DNA from: Cytophagales bacterium
Lineage (GTDB): Bacteria > Bacteroidota > Bacteroidia > Cytophagales > Thermoflexibacteraceae
Assembly: GCA_004294445.1 (NCBI GenBank)
Contig: REAZ01000037.1
Span: forward strand, 1-33,525
Reading direction: 5' to 3'
DNA length: 33,525 nt
Below, piece after piece: positions 23,389 through 31,824 of the stretch (position 1 is the first letter of the stretch; every line of letters starts with the position of its first letter). The notes under the pieces were generated by a model. The model had not been told where the DNA came from, ran no database searches, and saw only the letters and a list, made by a program, of their open reading frames with translations. The position numbers were made by a program, and so were the translations under genes.

Positions 23389-24156
23389 ATGAACACAAAT
23401 ACAAGCAAAGTAGCCATTGTTACGGGGGCAGGACAAGGCATAGGATTGGAAATAGCCATTCGCTTGGCAAAGCAAGGAGTACGCATCTTGCTCAATGATA
23501 TAGATGCAAGTTTGGCAGAAAATGCAGCCAAATTAATCCAAGCCCAAGTAAATACGGAGTGCCTGTTTTGGGCAGGAGATTCAGGAGATATTGCTTTCGT
23601 GCAAAGCATGGTAAATGTAACTGTTGCCCACTTTGGGAGTTTGGATATTGTAGTTGCCAATGCAGGAATTACACTATTTGGAGATTTTTTGACCTATACC
23701 CCCGAAGATTTTGGGCGCGTAATGCAGGTAAATTTGGCGGGAACGTTCTTTTTAGCACAGGCAGCAGCAAAGCAAATGAAAGCACAGGGAAGAGGCGGTT
23801 CTTTACTTTTCACTTCCTCAGTAACAGGGCATCAGGCACACAAAAATTTGTCAGCCTACAGCATGAGCAAGGCGGCAATAGAAATGTTGGCGAAAAACTT
23901 GGTAGTTGAACTTTCGCAGTACCAAATTACAGTAAATACTATAGCACCGGGAGCGACACTTACTGAGCGTACCTTAGGAGATGCAAACTACGAGGCTACT
24001 TGGGCAAGGATAACGCCACTTGGGAGAGCCGCATCGGTAGCTGATATAGCAGCGGCGGCTTTATTTTTGGTGTCCGACCAAGCAAGGCACATTACAGGGC
24101 AAAGTTTGATAATAGACGGGGGTTGGACGAGCGTAAGTCCTTCTCCTTTTGAATAA
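23389..24156 (+). CDS. Short-chain dehydrogenase/reductase (SDR) oxidoreductase
   Basis: This 255-residue classical SDR has the cofactor motif TGAGQGIG (12-19), NAG at 91-93, N115, and the catalytic triad S144, Y157 and K161 in SAYSMSKAA. The C-terminal GQSLIIDGGWTSV matches FabG-like and sugar or polyol dehydrogenases. D37 after the second strand (LLNDID) suggests NAD(H) preference, which is inference. Substrate cannot be assigned. It lies 13 bases upstream of pth and is probably co-transcribed with it. Two copies of TACTCAAAAA (from 23308 and 23331, 23 bases apart) lie just upstream and might be a regulator site. Confidence 0.9.
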   Translation: MNTNTSKVAIVTGAGQGIGLEIAIRLAKQGVRILLNDIDASLAENAAKLIQAQVNTECLFWAGDSGDIAFVQSMVNVTVAHFGSLDIVVANAGITLFGDFLTYTPEDFGRVMQVNLAGTFFLAQAAAKQMKAQGRGGSLLFTSSVTGHQAHKNLSAYSMSKAAIEMLAKNLVVELSQYQITVNTIAPGATLTERTLGDANYEATWARITPLGRAASVADIAAAALFLVSDQARHITGQSLIIDGGWTSVSPSPFE

Positions 24157-24169
24157 ATGAGATAAAAAA

Positions 24170-24730
24170 ATGAAATATTTGATTGTTGGCTTGGGAAATA
24201 TAGGGGCAGAATATGCCGAAACAAGGCATAATATAGGCTTTATGGTCTTAGACAAATTGGCAAAGCAGTTTAATGCTACTTTTGAGTCGGGTAGGTACGC
24301 TTTTGTGAGCGAAATAAAGCACAAAGGGCGTAGCATTACCCTCGTCAAGCCTACTACTTACATGAATTTGAGCGGTAAAGCATTCAATTTTTGGCTCAAA
24401 GAACTCAAAGTGCCATTGGAAAATTGCTTGGTGATAGTTGATGATGTAGCGATTGATTTTGGCAAGATTCGCCTGCGTACGAGCGGCTCAAGTGCTGGGC
24501 ATAATGGACTCAAAGACATAGAAGCTACTCTGGAAACCCAAAACTACTCTCGCCTCCGCTTTGGCATAGGAAATAACTATCCGAAAGGGCGGCAGGTGGA
24601 CTTTGTGCTGGGGCGTTTCGACCACGAGGAGCAAAAAGAATTGGCTTTTATCATAGACAATGCCGTAGAAGCTACACTTACGTTCTGTACGGCGGGCATG
24701 ACTACAGCCATGAATTTGTTTAATAAATAA
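24170..24730 (+). CDS. pth: Peptidyl-tRNA hydrolase Pth
   Basis: Pth frees tRNA from peptidyl-tRNA that drops off stalled ribosomes and is essential in most bacteria. The 186-residue product has the start MKYLIVGLGNIGAEYAETRH with N10 and the catalytic H20, the KPTTYMNLSGKA segment (60-71), VIVDDVAIDFGKIRLR with the catalytic-support aspartate D92, and SAGHNGLKDI with N112. FRFGIG-like RLRFGIGNN and the C-terminal VLGRF are present. Length is normal. It follows the SDR gene closely and its stop is inside an AT-rich hairpin that likely terminates the operon. Confidence 0.97.
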   Translation: MKYLIVGLGNIGAEYAETRHNIGFMVLDKLAKQFNATFESGRYAFVSEIKHKGRSITLVKPTTYMNLSGKAFNFWLKELKVPLENCLVIVDDVAIDFGKIRLRTSGSSAGHNGLKDIEATLETQNYSRLRFGIGNNYPKGRQVDFVLGRFDHEEQKELAFIIDNAVEATLTFCTAGMTTAMNLFNK

Positions 24731-24746
24731 CTCTGTGTTATTTATT
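24722..24746 (+). terminator. AT-rich hairpin overlapping the pth stop
   Basis: AATAAATAAC (24722-24731) and GTTATTTATT (24737-24746) are perfect inverted repeats with a TCTGT loop, followed by more T residues. Low GC makes it weak, so this is moderately supported. Confidence 0.5.
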
Positions 24747-24874
24747 TTCAAATTATATTATTATGCAAAAAAAGCGAGTAAAAAATATATTTTGGCTTTA
24801 AAATCATTGAGCCGATGATTCACTTCTATTTTTCGCTCCCCTTTGCCCTGAAGACATAGACTTGTAAAGACTGA

Positions 24875-25657
24875 TTATTTCTTGTTGGTTTCCTTAATAT
24901 ATAACTCTATCGCCCCCGTCATAGACGGTGCATTGGGCTGAGGTGCCTGAATATCTAAAATTAAGCTGTGTTCTGTTACTGCCTTAGCCGTAGTAGGACC
25001 GAAGGCGGCTATTCTGATATTTCCTTGCTCAAAATCGGGGAAGTTGGTAAATAAGGAATGTACGCCCGAAGGACTAAAGAACCCTATCATATCATACTCT
25101 GTAACCTTCAAATCTGCCAAATTACTCGGCACCGTTTTGTAGATAACTGCCTCTGAGTATTTTATACCGCTTTTTTCCATAAAATTAGGAATCTCGTCTC
25201 GCCGAATCTCCGAGCAAGGGTACAAAAATTTTTCTGTTTTATGTTTTTTTATCAGCTCTATGAGGTCTGTGGCTGTTCTTTTGCCCGAAAATATCTTGCG
25301 TTTGCGAATGACAATATATTTCTGCAAATAATTGGCTTGCTGCTCGGTAATGCAAAAATACTTCATTTCAGCAGGCATCTCTATTTTCATCTCTTCGCAT
25401 AGTTTGAAAAAGAAATCTACTGCATTTTTACTCGTAAACACTACCGCAGTGTGTTCAAGGATATTTATCTTCTGCTTGCGAAAATCTTTTGCTCCAAGCG
25501 ATTCTACTTGGATAAAAGGGCGAAAATCTACTTTTACGCCATACTTTATAGCCAATTCGTGATAAGGAGATTTTTCGCTACCGTCGGGCTGTGGTTGGGA
25601 AATTAAAATAGATTTTACTTCTTTCAACCTATGATTTGTCAATTTCTCATCTGCCAT
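24875..25657 (-). CDS. hemD: Uroporphyrinogen-III synthase (HemD)
   Basis: HemD cyclises hydroxymethylbilane to uroporphyrinogen III with inversion of ring D, a step of heme synthesis. The 260-residue product starts at the ATG at 25657; two codons upstream a TTG is also in frame. Family features include SILISQPQPDGSEKSPYHEL, VVFTSKNAVDFFF, FSGKRTATDLIELI, FLYPCSEIRRDEIPNF, FFSPSGVHSLF and IAAFGPTTAKAV. The family is very divergent, so the call rests on these motifs and on the neighbour: in Bacteroidota a DUF4271 protein commonly sits directly upstream of hemD, as here. It is the last gene of a three-gene minus-strand cluster. Confidence 0.88.
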   Translation of the reverse strand: MADEKLTNHRLKEVKSILISQPQPDGSEKSPYHELAIKYGVKVDFRPFIQVESLGAKDFRKQKINILEHTAVVFTSKNAVDFFFKLCEEMKIEMPAEMKYFCITEQQANYLQKYIVIRKRKIFSGKRTATDLIELIKKHKTEKFLYPCSEIRRDEIPNFMEKSGIKYSEAVIYKTVPSNLADLKVTEYDMIGFFSPSGVHSLFTNFPDFEQGNIRIAAFGPTTAKAVTEHSLILDIQAPQPNAPSMTGAIELYIKETNKK

Positions 25658-25717
25658 ATTCAATCCTATACTATGCTAATATTAATAAATACTACAAAAG
25701 CCTTAAATAAAAAAATG

Positions 25718-26968
25718 CTAACTAACTATTAAAAGTTTTGCAGATAAAAATAAGGGTAAGTATTCTGAGGCGCAAAGGTAAGCAAATAAATACAATTTTT
25801 TGTGGATTGTGCTATTATTTATTCTATAACTCATTAATACGGACTGCAAAAGCATGCAAAAAGCAAAAAAATAGAGTAAGTAATCGATAGAATCTTGAGA
25901 AATAGTAGTGGCAATGGAATTAGCCAGCAAAATTACAGAAAGCCAAACCACACAAAAGAGTTGTGAAATAGTCATGTATTCTTGAAAATGCAGATTTACA
26001 ATACTTCTGTCATTATAAAGCGAGCCTAAAATCCATATCAGAAAATACTTGATAGCTACCAACAGGATAATAATGCCCGTAAGCAATAAAAATGCTTCTA
26101 CCCTTTCTCCCAATGTATTGGGGATGATCAGAAATGCGGCGTATGAAAGTTTGCTGCTGTAGGTACTCAGGAACATGATAGCAAAGGCTAAGGCAGCACT
26201 ATAATAGAGTAGAAAAAATAAAAATGAAGGTGTAGAAAGACGTTTTATTTGATTTTTTCCTTTCAAGAATGAATCTAACTCACTAAAAATGAATTGAAAA
26301 GAAAAAATGGGTTTTGATGTATAAGAAAATACTGCCATAATAGTCAGTAAGCCTAATGAAGCTATGAGAAGAAAATTCTTATTTGTTTTTGCTTCGCTTG
26401 CTCGCTCGCGCACCAAAATACCTGAGTTGGGAAGTGTTTCTGTTTTTTTGTGAGTAGCCAAACTGTCTTCGCCGCCTACGATTTTTTGCTGGGTAATTTG
26501 AGTAAGGGGCGGTTTAAGAATAGAACTTTCTGAGAGATAGGTAAAAAGGAGAGAAGTAGATTTCATCATTTTTTGTAGGCTATCTATTTTCAAATGCAAT
26601 ACAGAGGACTCTCGGAAATAATATGATAAATTGTTGTTAATGAATAAGTAAGTATCTTTTTTTCCTAAAATACTCAGGTAAAACTGTGTGTATTTCTGAT
26701 TTGTCAAAACAAGATAAAGTTGTTTTTCCTCTTTCTGAAGAGTAGGTAAAAAAGGGATATATGTCTGTAGCTTATTGTCGTAGATAGACCATTCGTTTTC
26801 TATGGAATAAATAATTAGCTGCTCTCTGACACGCGGAGATTTAGCAAGTAGCTGAAAATCAACTACTCCAAAGCAAAAAAGGAGAAAGAAACAATATCGG
26901 AGATAAGAAAACACGCTGTTTTTGCACAAATTTACAAAACACTTCAAAATATCAAAAAATAAACCCAT
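25718..26968 (-). CDS. DUF4271 integral membrane protein
   Basis: The 416-residue protein has an N-terminal hydrophobic segment (CFFLLFCFGVVDFQLLA, about 27-43), an extracytoplasmic region to about 195, one membrane span (LIASLGLLTIMAVFSYT) and a C-terminal half with about six spans. The end, YLFAYLCASEYLPLFLSAKL, is the hallmark of DUF4271, a family without known function that is usually next to hemD in Bacteroidota. A role linked to heme synthesis or to envelope biogenesis is inference from this synteny only. Its ATG at 26968 overlaps the end of the upstream 70-residue gene by 25 bases, so translational coupling is likely. The N-terminal extracytoplasmic region is poorly conserved in my memory of the family. 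Confidence 0.85.
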   Translation of the reverse strand: MGLFFDILKCFVNLCKNSVFSYLRYCFFLLFCFGVVDFQLLAKSPRVREQLIIYSIENEWSIYDNKLQTYIPFLPTLQKEEKQLYLVLTNQKYTQFYLSILGKKDTYLFINNNLSYYFRESSVLHLKIDSLQKMMKSTSLLFTYLSESSILKPPLTQITQQKIVGGEDSLATHKKTETLPNSGILVRERASEAKTNKNFLLIASLGLLTIMAVFSYTSKPIFSFQFIFSELDSFLKGKNQIKRLSTPSFLFFLLYYSAALAFAIMFLSTYSSKLSYAAFLIIPNTLGERVEAFLLLTGIIILLVAIKYFLIWILGSLYNDRSIVNLHFQEYMTISQLFCVVWLSVILLANSIATTISQDSIDYLLYFFAFCMLLQSVLMSYRINNSTIHKKLYLFAYLCASEYLPLFLSAKLLIVS

Positions 26969-27156
26969 AAATAAAATATACTCTGAAGGAAAACATACAG
27001 ATAGAGATTACTTTCCACATGTGCTTCCATTGTTTTTTCTACGTCTTCCTCACTCATCATGTCCTCGTCGTAGTGATTGATAAAAAACAAAAAAACTCCT
27101 ACAAAAACAACTGGGAATATATACATACTCACCATTTTTTCAAATGCTTCAGACAT
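26944..27156 (-). CDS. Small two-span membrane protein
   Basis: The 70-residue product has two hydrophobic stretches (SMYIFPVVFVGVFLFFINHY and LYLYVFLQSIFYLWVYFLIF) joined by an acidic loop (DEDMMSEEDVEKTMEAHVE). I do not recognise a family. It begins 17-24 bases from a good -7 element and its stop overlaps the next gene by 25 bases, so it probably leads an operon with the DUF4271 gene and hemD. The start could also be M8. It is small, but the promoter, composition and overlap support it as real. Confidence 0.65.
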   Translation of the reverse strand: MSEAFEKMVSMYIFPVVFVGVFLFFINHYDEDMMSEEDVEKTMEAHVESNLYLYVFLQSIFYLWVYFLIF

Positions 27157-27164
27157 AAAAGAAA

Positions 27165-27172
27165 CAAAATTA
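27165..27172 (-). promoter_or_regulatory. Putative -7 element of the small-membrane-protein/DUF4271/hemD cluster
   Basis: TAATTTTG on the minus strand fits TAnnTTTG, 9 bases from the ATG at 27156. The very short leader could mean a start at M8 or nearly leaderless mRNA. Confidence 0.45.
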
Positions 27173-27212
27173 TGGTAAAAAAATGCACTTAATATTTCGA
27201 ATTCGTCAAATT

Positions 27213-28169
27213 TTATTGCTGCTGCATGAGCAAGTAAGTTACATATCCTATATATATAGCAATGAATATTCCTCCCTCAATACGATTGATTTTTCTGCCG
27301 CTCCCTGTAAATAAGAAAATGAATAACAAGGTACTTGAAAAAATATTCATGAGTATATCAAAATTTGCCTCTGGGCGAAATGGTAGCTCATAAATTGTAG
27401 AGGTAATGCCTAAGATAAAGAAGATATTAAAAATATTACTCCCTACTACATTACCGAGAGCTATATCTGAGTTGCCTCTGTAAGCAGCTATTGCCGAAGT
27501 AGCTAACTCAGGCAAAGATGTACCTGCCGCTACTATGGTAAGCCCGATGACTGCCTCGCTCAATCCTGCCGATTTTGCCATCACCACAGCCCCATCTACT
27601 ATCCACTGCCCACCAAATATTAGCCCAGCCAAGCCTACAACTATATAAGTAACGGACTTCCAAAGAGGCATCACACTAATTTGCTCGCCTTGCTCTTTGC
27701 TACTCAAAGATACATCTACAATATAGTACATGAAAACGCCAAAAAAGGCAAGTAGAATCAGACCATCGGTTCGAGTAAGCTGAGATGATGACGCACCATC
27801 AAAAAACATATCGTTTGCACAGATGCCCAATACTAAGGCTGCCAACAAAGCTAAAGGAATCTCTTTCCAAGTAGTATTAATGTGTGCATTCACAGGCTTG
27901 AGCATGGCTGCAAGCCCCAAAATAAATAATACATTGAAAATATTACTGCCCACTACATTACCTATGGCTATATCAGTCTGCCCACTTGAGCCAGCCAATA
28001 AGTTTACCACCAACTCTGGTGCCGAAGTGCCGAAAGCAACAATCGTCAAGCCAATGATGAGGTCGGGGATATTGAGTTTTTTTGCCAATGAGGACGCACC
28101 ATCCACAAGCAAAGTAGCTCCTAATATCAAAAAACCTAAGCCAAGAACAAAAAGTATATAAGTAAGCAT
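27213..28169 (-). CDS. Calcium/sodium antiporter of the CaCA family (YrbG type)
   Basis: The 318-residue membrane protein is a two-fold repeat of the CaCA ion exchanger fold. Alpha-1 holds [17 protein letters not shown] (40-56) and alpha-2 holds [17 protein letters not shown]. Each is followed by [10 protein letters not shown] (70-79 in the first repeat), the classical K+-independent Na+/Ca2+ exchanger motifs with the key glutamates in SxPE. About ten spans are visible, as in YrbG. It should export Ca2+ against Na+ or H+ over the inner membrane. The gene is transcribed away from sbcD. Confidence 0.95.
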   Translation of the reverse strand: MLTYILFVLGLGFLILGATLLVDGASSLAKKLNIPDLIIGLTIVAFGTSAPELVVNLLAGSSGQTDIAIGNVVGSNIFNVLFILGLAAMLKPVNAHINTTWKEIPLALLAALVLGICANDMFFDGASSSQLTRTDGLILLAFFGVFMYYIVDVSLSSKEQGEQISVMPLWKSVTYIVVGLAGLIFGGQWIVDGAVVMAKSAGLSEAVIGLTIVAAGTSLPELATSAIAAYRGNSDIALGNVVGSNIFNIFFILGITSTIYELPFRPEANFDILMNIFSSTLLFIFLFTGSGRKINRIEGGIFIAIYIGYVTYLLMQQQ

Positions 28170-28315
28170 AATATTTTATAGATTTAAGGTGATTAACCAT
28201 TTTACAATTTTAACACCATTTTCAAAGAAAGCAAAGTATAATGACTAAAACTTTGAAAAATAATCTTAGATTCGCATAATTAAAACTAAAAAACACCCCC
28301 AAGTCATATTAGCTG

Positions 28316-29584
28316 ATGAAAATTCTGCACACTGCCGATTGGCATTTAGGACACTACCTAAAGGGACAAGAAAATGATAGAAGCGAAGAGCATGAGTATT
28401 TTTTGGGTTGGCTCTTAGAAGTTATTGAAAACTATAGCATTGAGCTGCTCGTGATTGCTGGAGATATTTTTGATACTGCTAACCCACCGCATTGGGCAGA
28501 GGAGCAGTATTACCGCTTTTTGGCGGAGGTAACTCGTACGCAATGCAAGAACGTGGTAATTATTGCGGGAAACCACGACTCTCCCAATAAACTTAATGCA
28601 CCGAAAGAACTTTTTAAATACATGAATATACACGTTGTAGGGAAAGTGCATTACCAAAGAAGCGGAGAGGTAGCCCTACAGCACGAGATTATTCCCATAT
28701 ATGAGCAGAAAAATCAGCCACCTTCTTTGGTTGTTTGTGCTGTCCCCTTCCTCAAAGATGCAGATATTCGCAAATCAGTCGCAAACGAAAGTCTTTCCCA
28801 AACAGAAGGTAGGGTAAAAGAGGGAATTTTGAATCATTATCATCAGATAAGCGAACTGATAACAACCTATAAAAATAGCCAAATTCCCATTTTGGCAACA
28901 GGGCATTTATTTGCAGCAGGTATGACTTCATCTGAAAGCGAAAAAGATATTCATATTGGGAATCAGGGAAATATAGATGCAAACAAACTACCACAAACCT
29001 TTGATTATGTGGCTCTTGGGCATATACACCGACCGCAAAAAGTGGCTAATAAAAATCATATTCGCTATTCTGGCTCGCCTATCCCCCTTAGTTTTAGCGA
29101 AAATACGGATAGGAAAATAGTGCTGATACTAAACCTTAACGAAAAAGGACTTACTGATGTTCAAGAAATAAGTGTCCCGCTTACTCGCCCATTGCTAAGA
29201 CTTAAGGGCAGTTTGCAAGATATTGAAAGTCAGCTTTTAAAAATCAATTTCAATCAGTTCAAATTTGCTGCTTGGGCAGAAGTAAAAGCCGTGCTAAAAG
29301 AATATGAGCCTAACTTGAGAGAAAAAATACATGAAATTGGGAATAAATTTAAGATTAGGGATGCAAATATGGTAAATATTCTAAGCATAGGCGTAGAGTA
29401 CGCCCACAGAAACATAGATACAGATGAGCAAGCTCTTATGTATCAGTCTATCCACGAGATAAAACCAATAGAGGTATTCGAGAAAAAATGCAAGAGTGAA
29501 AATATAGATATATACAGCGAAAAATACAAGGATATCTTAGAAGCCTTCAAAGGATTGTTGGAGGAGGTAGAAAAGACACCGTAA
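28316..29584 (+). CDS. sbcD: Exonuclease subunit SbcD (Mre11-type)
   Basis: SbcD is the metallophosphoesterase nuclease of the SbcCD complex, which opens hairpins and palindromes and trims protein-blocked DNA ends. The 422-residue product has all phosphoesterase motifs: HTADWHLGH (D8, H10), VIAGDIFDTANPP (D50), IIAGNHDSPNK (N86, H87), TGHLFAAG and ALGHIHRPQ. A C-terminal capping region (about 290-422) follows. The partner sbcC, usually the next gene, is missing; downstream is the unrelated STAND operon. SbcD therefore pairs with a distant SbcC or acts differently. Length agrees with the Bacteroidota type. Confidence 0.95.
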   Translation: MKILHTADWHLGHYLKGQENDRSEEHEYFLGWLLEVIENYSIELLVIAGDIFDTANPPHWAEEQYYRFLAEVTRTQCKNVVIIAGNHDSPNKLNAPKELFKYMNIHVVGKVHYQRSGEVALQHEIIPIYEQKNQPPSLVVCAVPFLKDADIRKSVANESLSQTEGRVKEGILNHYHQISELITTYKNSQIPILATGHLFAAGMTSSESEKDIHIGNQGNIDANKLPQTFDYVALGHIHRPQKVANKNHIRYSGSPIPLSFSENTDRKIVLILNLNEKGLTDVQEISVPLTRPLLRLKGSLQDIESQLLKINFNQFKFAAWAEVKAVLKEYEPNLREKIHEIGNKFKIRDANMVNILSIGVEYAHRNIDTDEQALMYQSIHEIKPIEVFEKKCKSENIDIYSEKYKDILEAFKGLLEEVEKTP

Positions 29585-29657
29585 TTTCTTTTTTTGGGTT
29601 TTTATCTTCCCCAATTTTATGCAAGTGAACAAAAATAGTTCCTATGCTATAGTTTCC

Positions 29658-29683
29658 TAAAGTTCTTTTGAATCAGAACTTTA
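29658..29683 (+). terminator. Possible sbcD terminator hairpin
   Basis: TAAAGTTCT (29658-29666) and AGAACTTTA (29675-29683) are exact inverted repeats with an 8-base loop, 74 bases after the sbcD stop. No immediate T-run follows. Confidence 0.5.
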
Positions 29684-29760
29684 AACTCTGTTAGTGTTTT
29701 AAGTATGGCAATATCAAACAAAAAAAAGACGCTGATTAAATATTTTAAAATTAAAAAACA

Positions 29761-29768
29761 TATCTTTG
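29761..29768 (+). promoter_or_regulatory. Putative -7 element of the STAND operon
   Basis: TATCTTTG fits TAnnTTTG exactly. It would give a leader of about 140 bases before the ATG at 29916. No good -33 TTG box is present. Confidence 0.4.
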
Positions 29769-29915
29769 TCTTTAGAGTTGTTAATTAAAACAAAACATAA
29801 AACTCAGACAAGTTAATTTGTTTAATGTCGTAGCAAATTAGGAAAATAAGTAAAAATTTCATTGCTAACGATAAAATAAACAAAGCAATACAGTATTTGA
29901 TAAAATAAATTTACA

Positions 29916-31793
29916 ATGAGCAACTACCGCTACCCCGGCGCATTCCCATTTCAAACGTACGACCAGCATATTTTTTTTGGAAGAGAAAAGGATGTTGAAA
30001 GGTTTATTACATTGCTTAATGTAGAAAAACTGATAGTTATGTATGCCAAATCGGGCATAGGTAAAAGTTCTTTGGTGAATGCAGGTGTCATGCCCAAACT
30101 CAAAAACCTCCCTCGTTATGAAAGAAATCTTCGCATCCGTTTGTTAAGCTATAATGCTGATTCCTCTACACATATCGCATCATCTCCCCTCCAGACGCTT
30201 ATAGGAGAACTTGACTCACAAGAGCATCAGAATTTTTTAGCAAATATTGAAATGAATAATTCTCTGTGGCTTTCTCTCAAAATGATGCAAGCAAATGCTA
30301 CCCATAAAAAGGGAGCAGTTGTCCTATTCTTTGACCAATTTGAAGAATTTTTTGACTACCCCAAAGAACAGCAAATAGAGTTTAAACAAGCAATAGCGGA
30401 AATCCTGCGCTCATCTCCGCCAGATAGGATAGAAAAAGCGGCGCAAGAGCAAAAAGGATTGACAGAGGAACAAATAGAATTTCTTTTTACACCCTTAGAG
30501 GTAAAAATTGTCTTTCTGATTCGCTCAGACCGCATGAGCTATTTAGATAGTATGAAAGACTATATCCCTTCTATACTAAGTACTACATTTGAAATCAGAC
30601 CATTAGATAAAGAACAAGCAAGTAGTGCTATTGAGGAGCCAGCAAAGAAAATTGGAAGTTTTCAAATTCCTACTTTCCGATATACTAAGGAGTCCAAAGA
30701 ACATATCTTGTCCTTTATAAGTGATGAAAAAGGGCAATATGAGCCATATCAGATACAACTCATCTGCTCGCGATTGGAAAGGAAAATTCTCAAAGAAAAC
30801 AGTTTTACCGCCGACACACTCATCCAGAAAGAATATATAGGCGACCTAAATGCCCTTATTGAAGGAGTTTACAAAGATGCTATTGATGACTTACCAGAGA
30901 TGTTCCAGAAAAAATCACGTATTTTGATAGAAAGTAGGCTACTCAAAAACGGAAAGCGCAAGAGCCTTGACCAAGATGAATGTGAGTTACCATTGGAAGT
31001 ATTAGAACAATTAGAGGACTCAAGGATATTACGCAGAGAGGTAAACCATCTCGGAAACGCTACCTACGAAATAGCTCATGATACTTTCATAGAACCTATA
31101 GAACGGCTCAGGAAAGAAAGAGAAGAAAAAGAAAAGGAAGAAGGCGAGCAGAAAAAAATCCAGCAGGAACTCGAAAAAGCAAAGCAAGAGGCAGAAAGAT
31201 ACAAGCTACAGAGAAATAGGGAGAGAAAAAGAACTGCCGTACTTGCTTTTATGGGCGTGCTGTCTATTGCCTTTGCTGTATGGGCTTTGTGGGAAAAAAG
31301 GCAGGGAGAGCAAGCACAAGCAAAGTTTTATACGACTCAGTTTGAACTATACAGCAGTAATGGAGATGTAGCTTCCATGGCGATTGAGTATAAGTCGGCG
31401 GTAAATTTTTATAATAGTGCATTAAAGATTAGTGGTCAGGATAGTGCTAAAATAGCAGAAGTTAAGAAAAAGAAAAAACAAGCTGAAATAAACGTAAAGA
31501 ATGAACCGCTATTTCAAAAACTTATTGGAGAGGGACATTCACTTGCTAAAAAAGAAGAACTAAATGAAGCTTTGGTAAAGTATGAGCAAGCACTAAAGCT
31601 AGATTACAATATAGCCTTGGCTAACAAATATATAATAGATGCGAAAGAAGACATCGAGAGATCATTTAAAAAATATATGGAAATGGCAGAAAATAATAAA
31701 GATCGTGGAGAAATCAGATATTATAAGGAATATTTGGAAAAGGCGAAAAAACTCAAGCCCAATGATGAAAGACTCAAACAATTTGAAAAATAA
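29916..31793 (+). CDS. Membrane-anchored STAND-type P-loop NTPase with TPR-like C-terminus
   Basis: The start RYPGAFPFQTYDQHIFFGRE (5-24) is the hallmark entry of nSTAND1-type NTPases. The Walker A motif is AKSGIGKSSLVNAG (44-57); the usual first glycine is alanine (A44). Walker B is AVVLFFDQFEEFF (134-146) and sensor 1 is VFLIRSDRMSYL (199-210). A winged-helix-like ARC segment follows, LEDSRILRREVNHLGNATYE to HDTFIEPIERL (366-398). Next come an acidic/basic coiled coil (399-438), one transmembrane span (TAVLAFMGVLSIAFAVWALW, 440-459) and a TPR-like helical tail (about 470-625, with LNEALVKYEQALKLDYNIAL). STAND proteins are signal-driven oligomeric switches, many in antiviral or programmed-death systems. 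Here the tail would be outside the membrane, and the FGE-fold gene follows after 31 bases. Role in defence is inference. Confidence 0.88.
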   Translation: MSNYRYPGAFPFQTYDQHIFFGREKDVERFITLLNVEKLIVMYAKSGIGKSSLVNAGVMPKLKNLPRYERNLRIRLLSYNADSSTHIASSPLQTLIGELDSQEHQNFLANIEMNNSLWLSLKMMQANATHKKGAVVLFFDQFEEFFDYPKEQQIEFKQAIAEILRSSPPDRIEKAAQEQKGLTEEQIEFLFTPLEVKIVFLIRSDRMSYLDSMKDYIPSILSTTFEIRPLDKEQASSAIEEPAKKIGSFQIPTFRYTKESKEHILSFISDEKGQYEPYQIQLICSRLERKILKENSFTADTLIQKEYIGDLNALIEGVYKDAIDDLPEMFQKKSRILIESRLLKNGKRKSLDQDECELPLEVLEQLEDSRILRREVNHLGNATYEIAHDTFIEPIERLRKEREEKEKEEGEQKKIQQELEKAKQEAERYKLQRNRERKRTAVLAFMGVLSIAFAVWALWEKRQGEQAQAKFYTTQFELYSSNGDVASMAIEYKSAVNFYNSALKISGQDSAKIAEVKKKKKQAEINVKNEPLFQKLIGEGHSLAKKEELNEALVKYEQALKLDYNIALANKYIIDAKEDIERSFKKYMEMAENNKDRGEIRYYKEYLEKAKKLKPNDERLKQFEK

Positions 31794-31824
31794 ATCTGCT
31801 AATAAAAACTAAATACCCCAAAAC

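Larger units (their letters stand above)
29585..29915. other. 331-base AT-rich intergenic region
   Basis: No open frame or RNA gene is recognisable here. It holds a hairpin after sbcD (29658-29683) and one clear -7 element (29761-29768), so it works as terminator plus promoter region of the STAND operon. The strong drop in G+C compared with the flanks is consistent with a junction to a horizontally acquired module. Confidence 0.6.
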
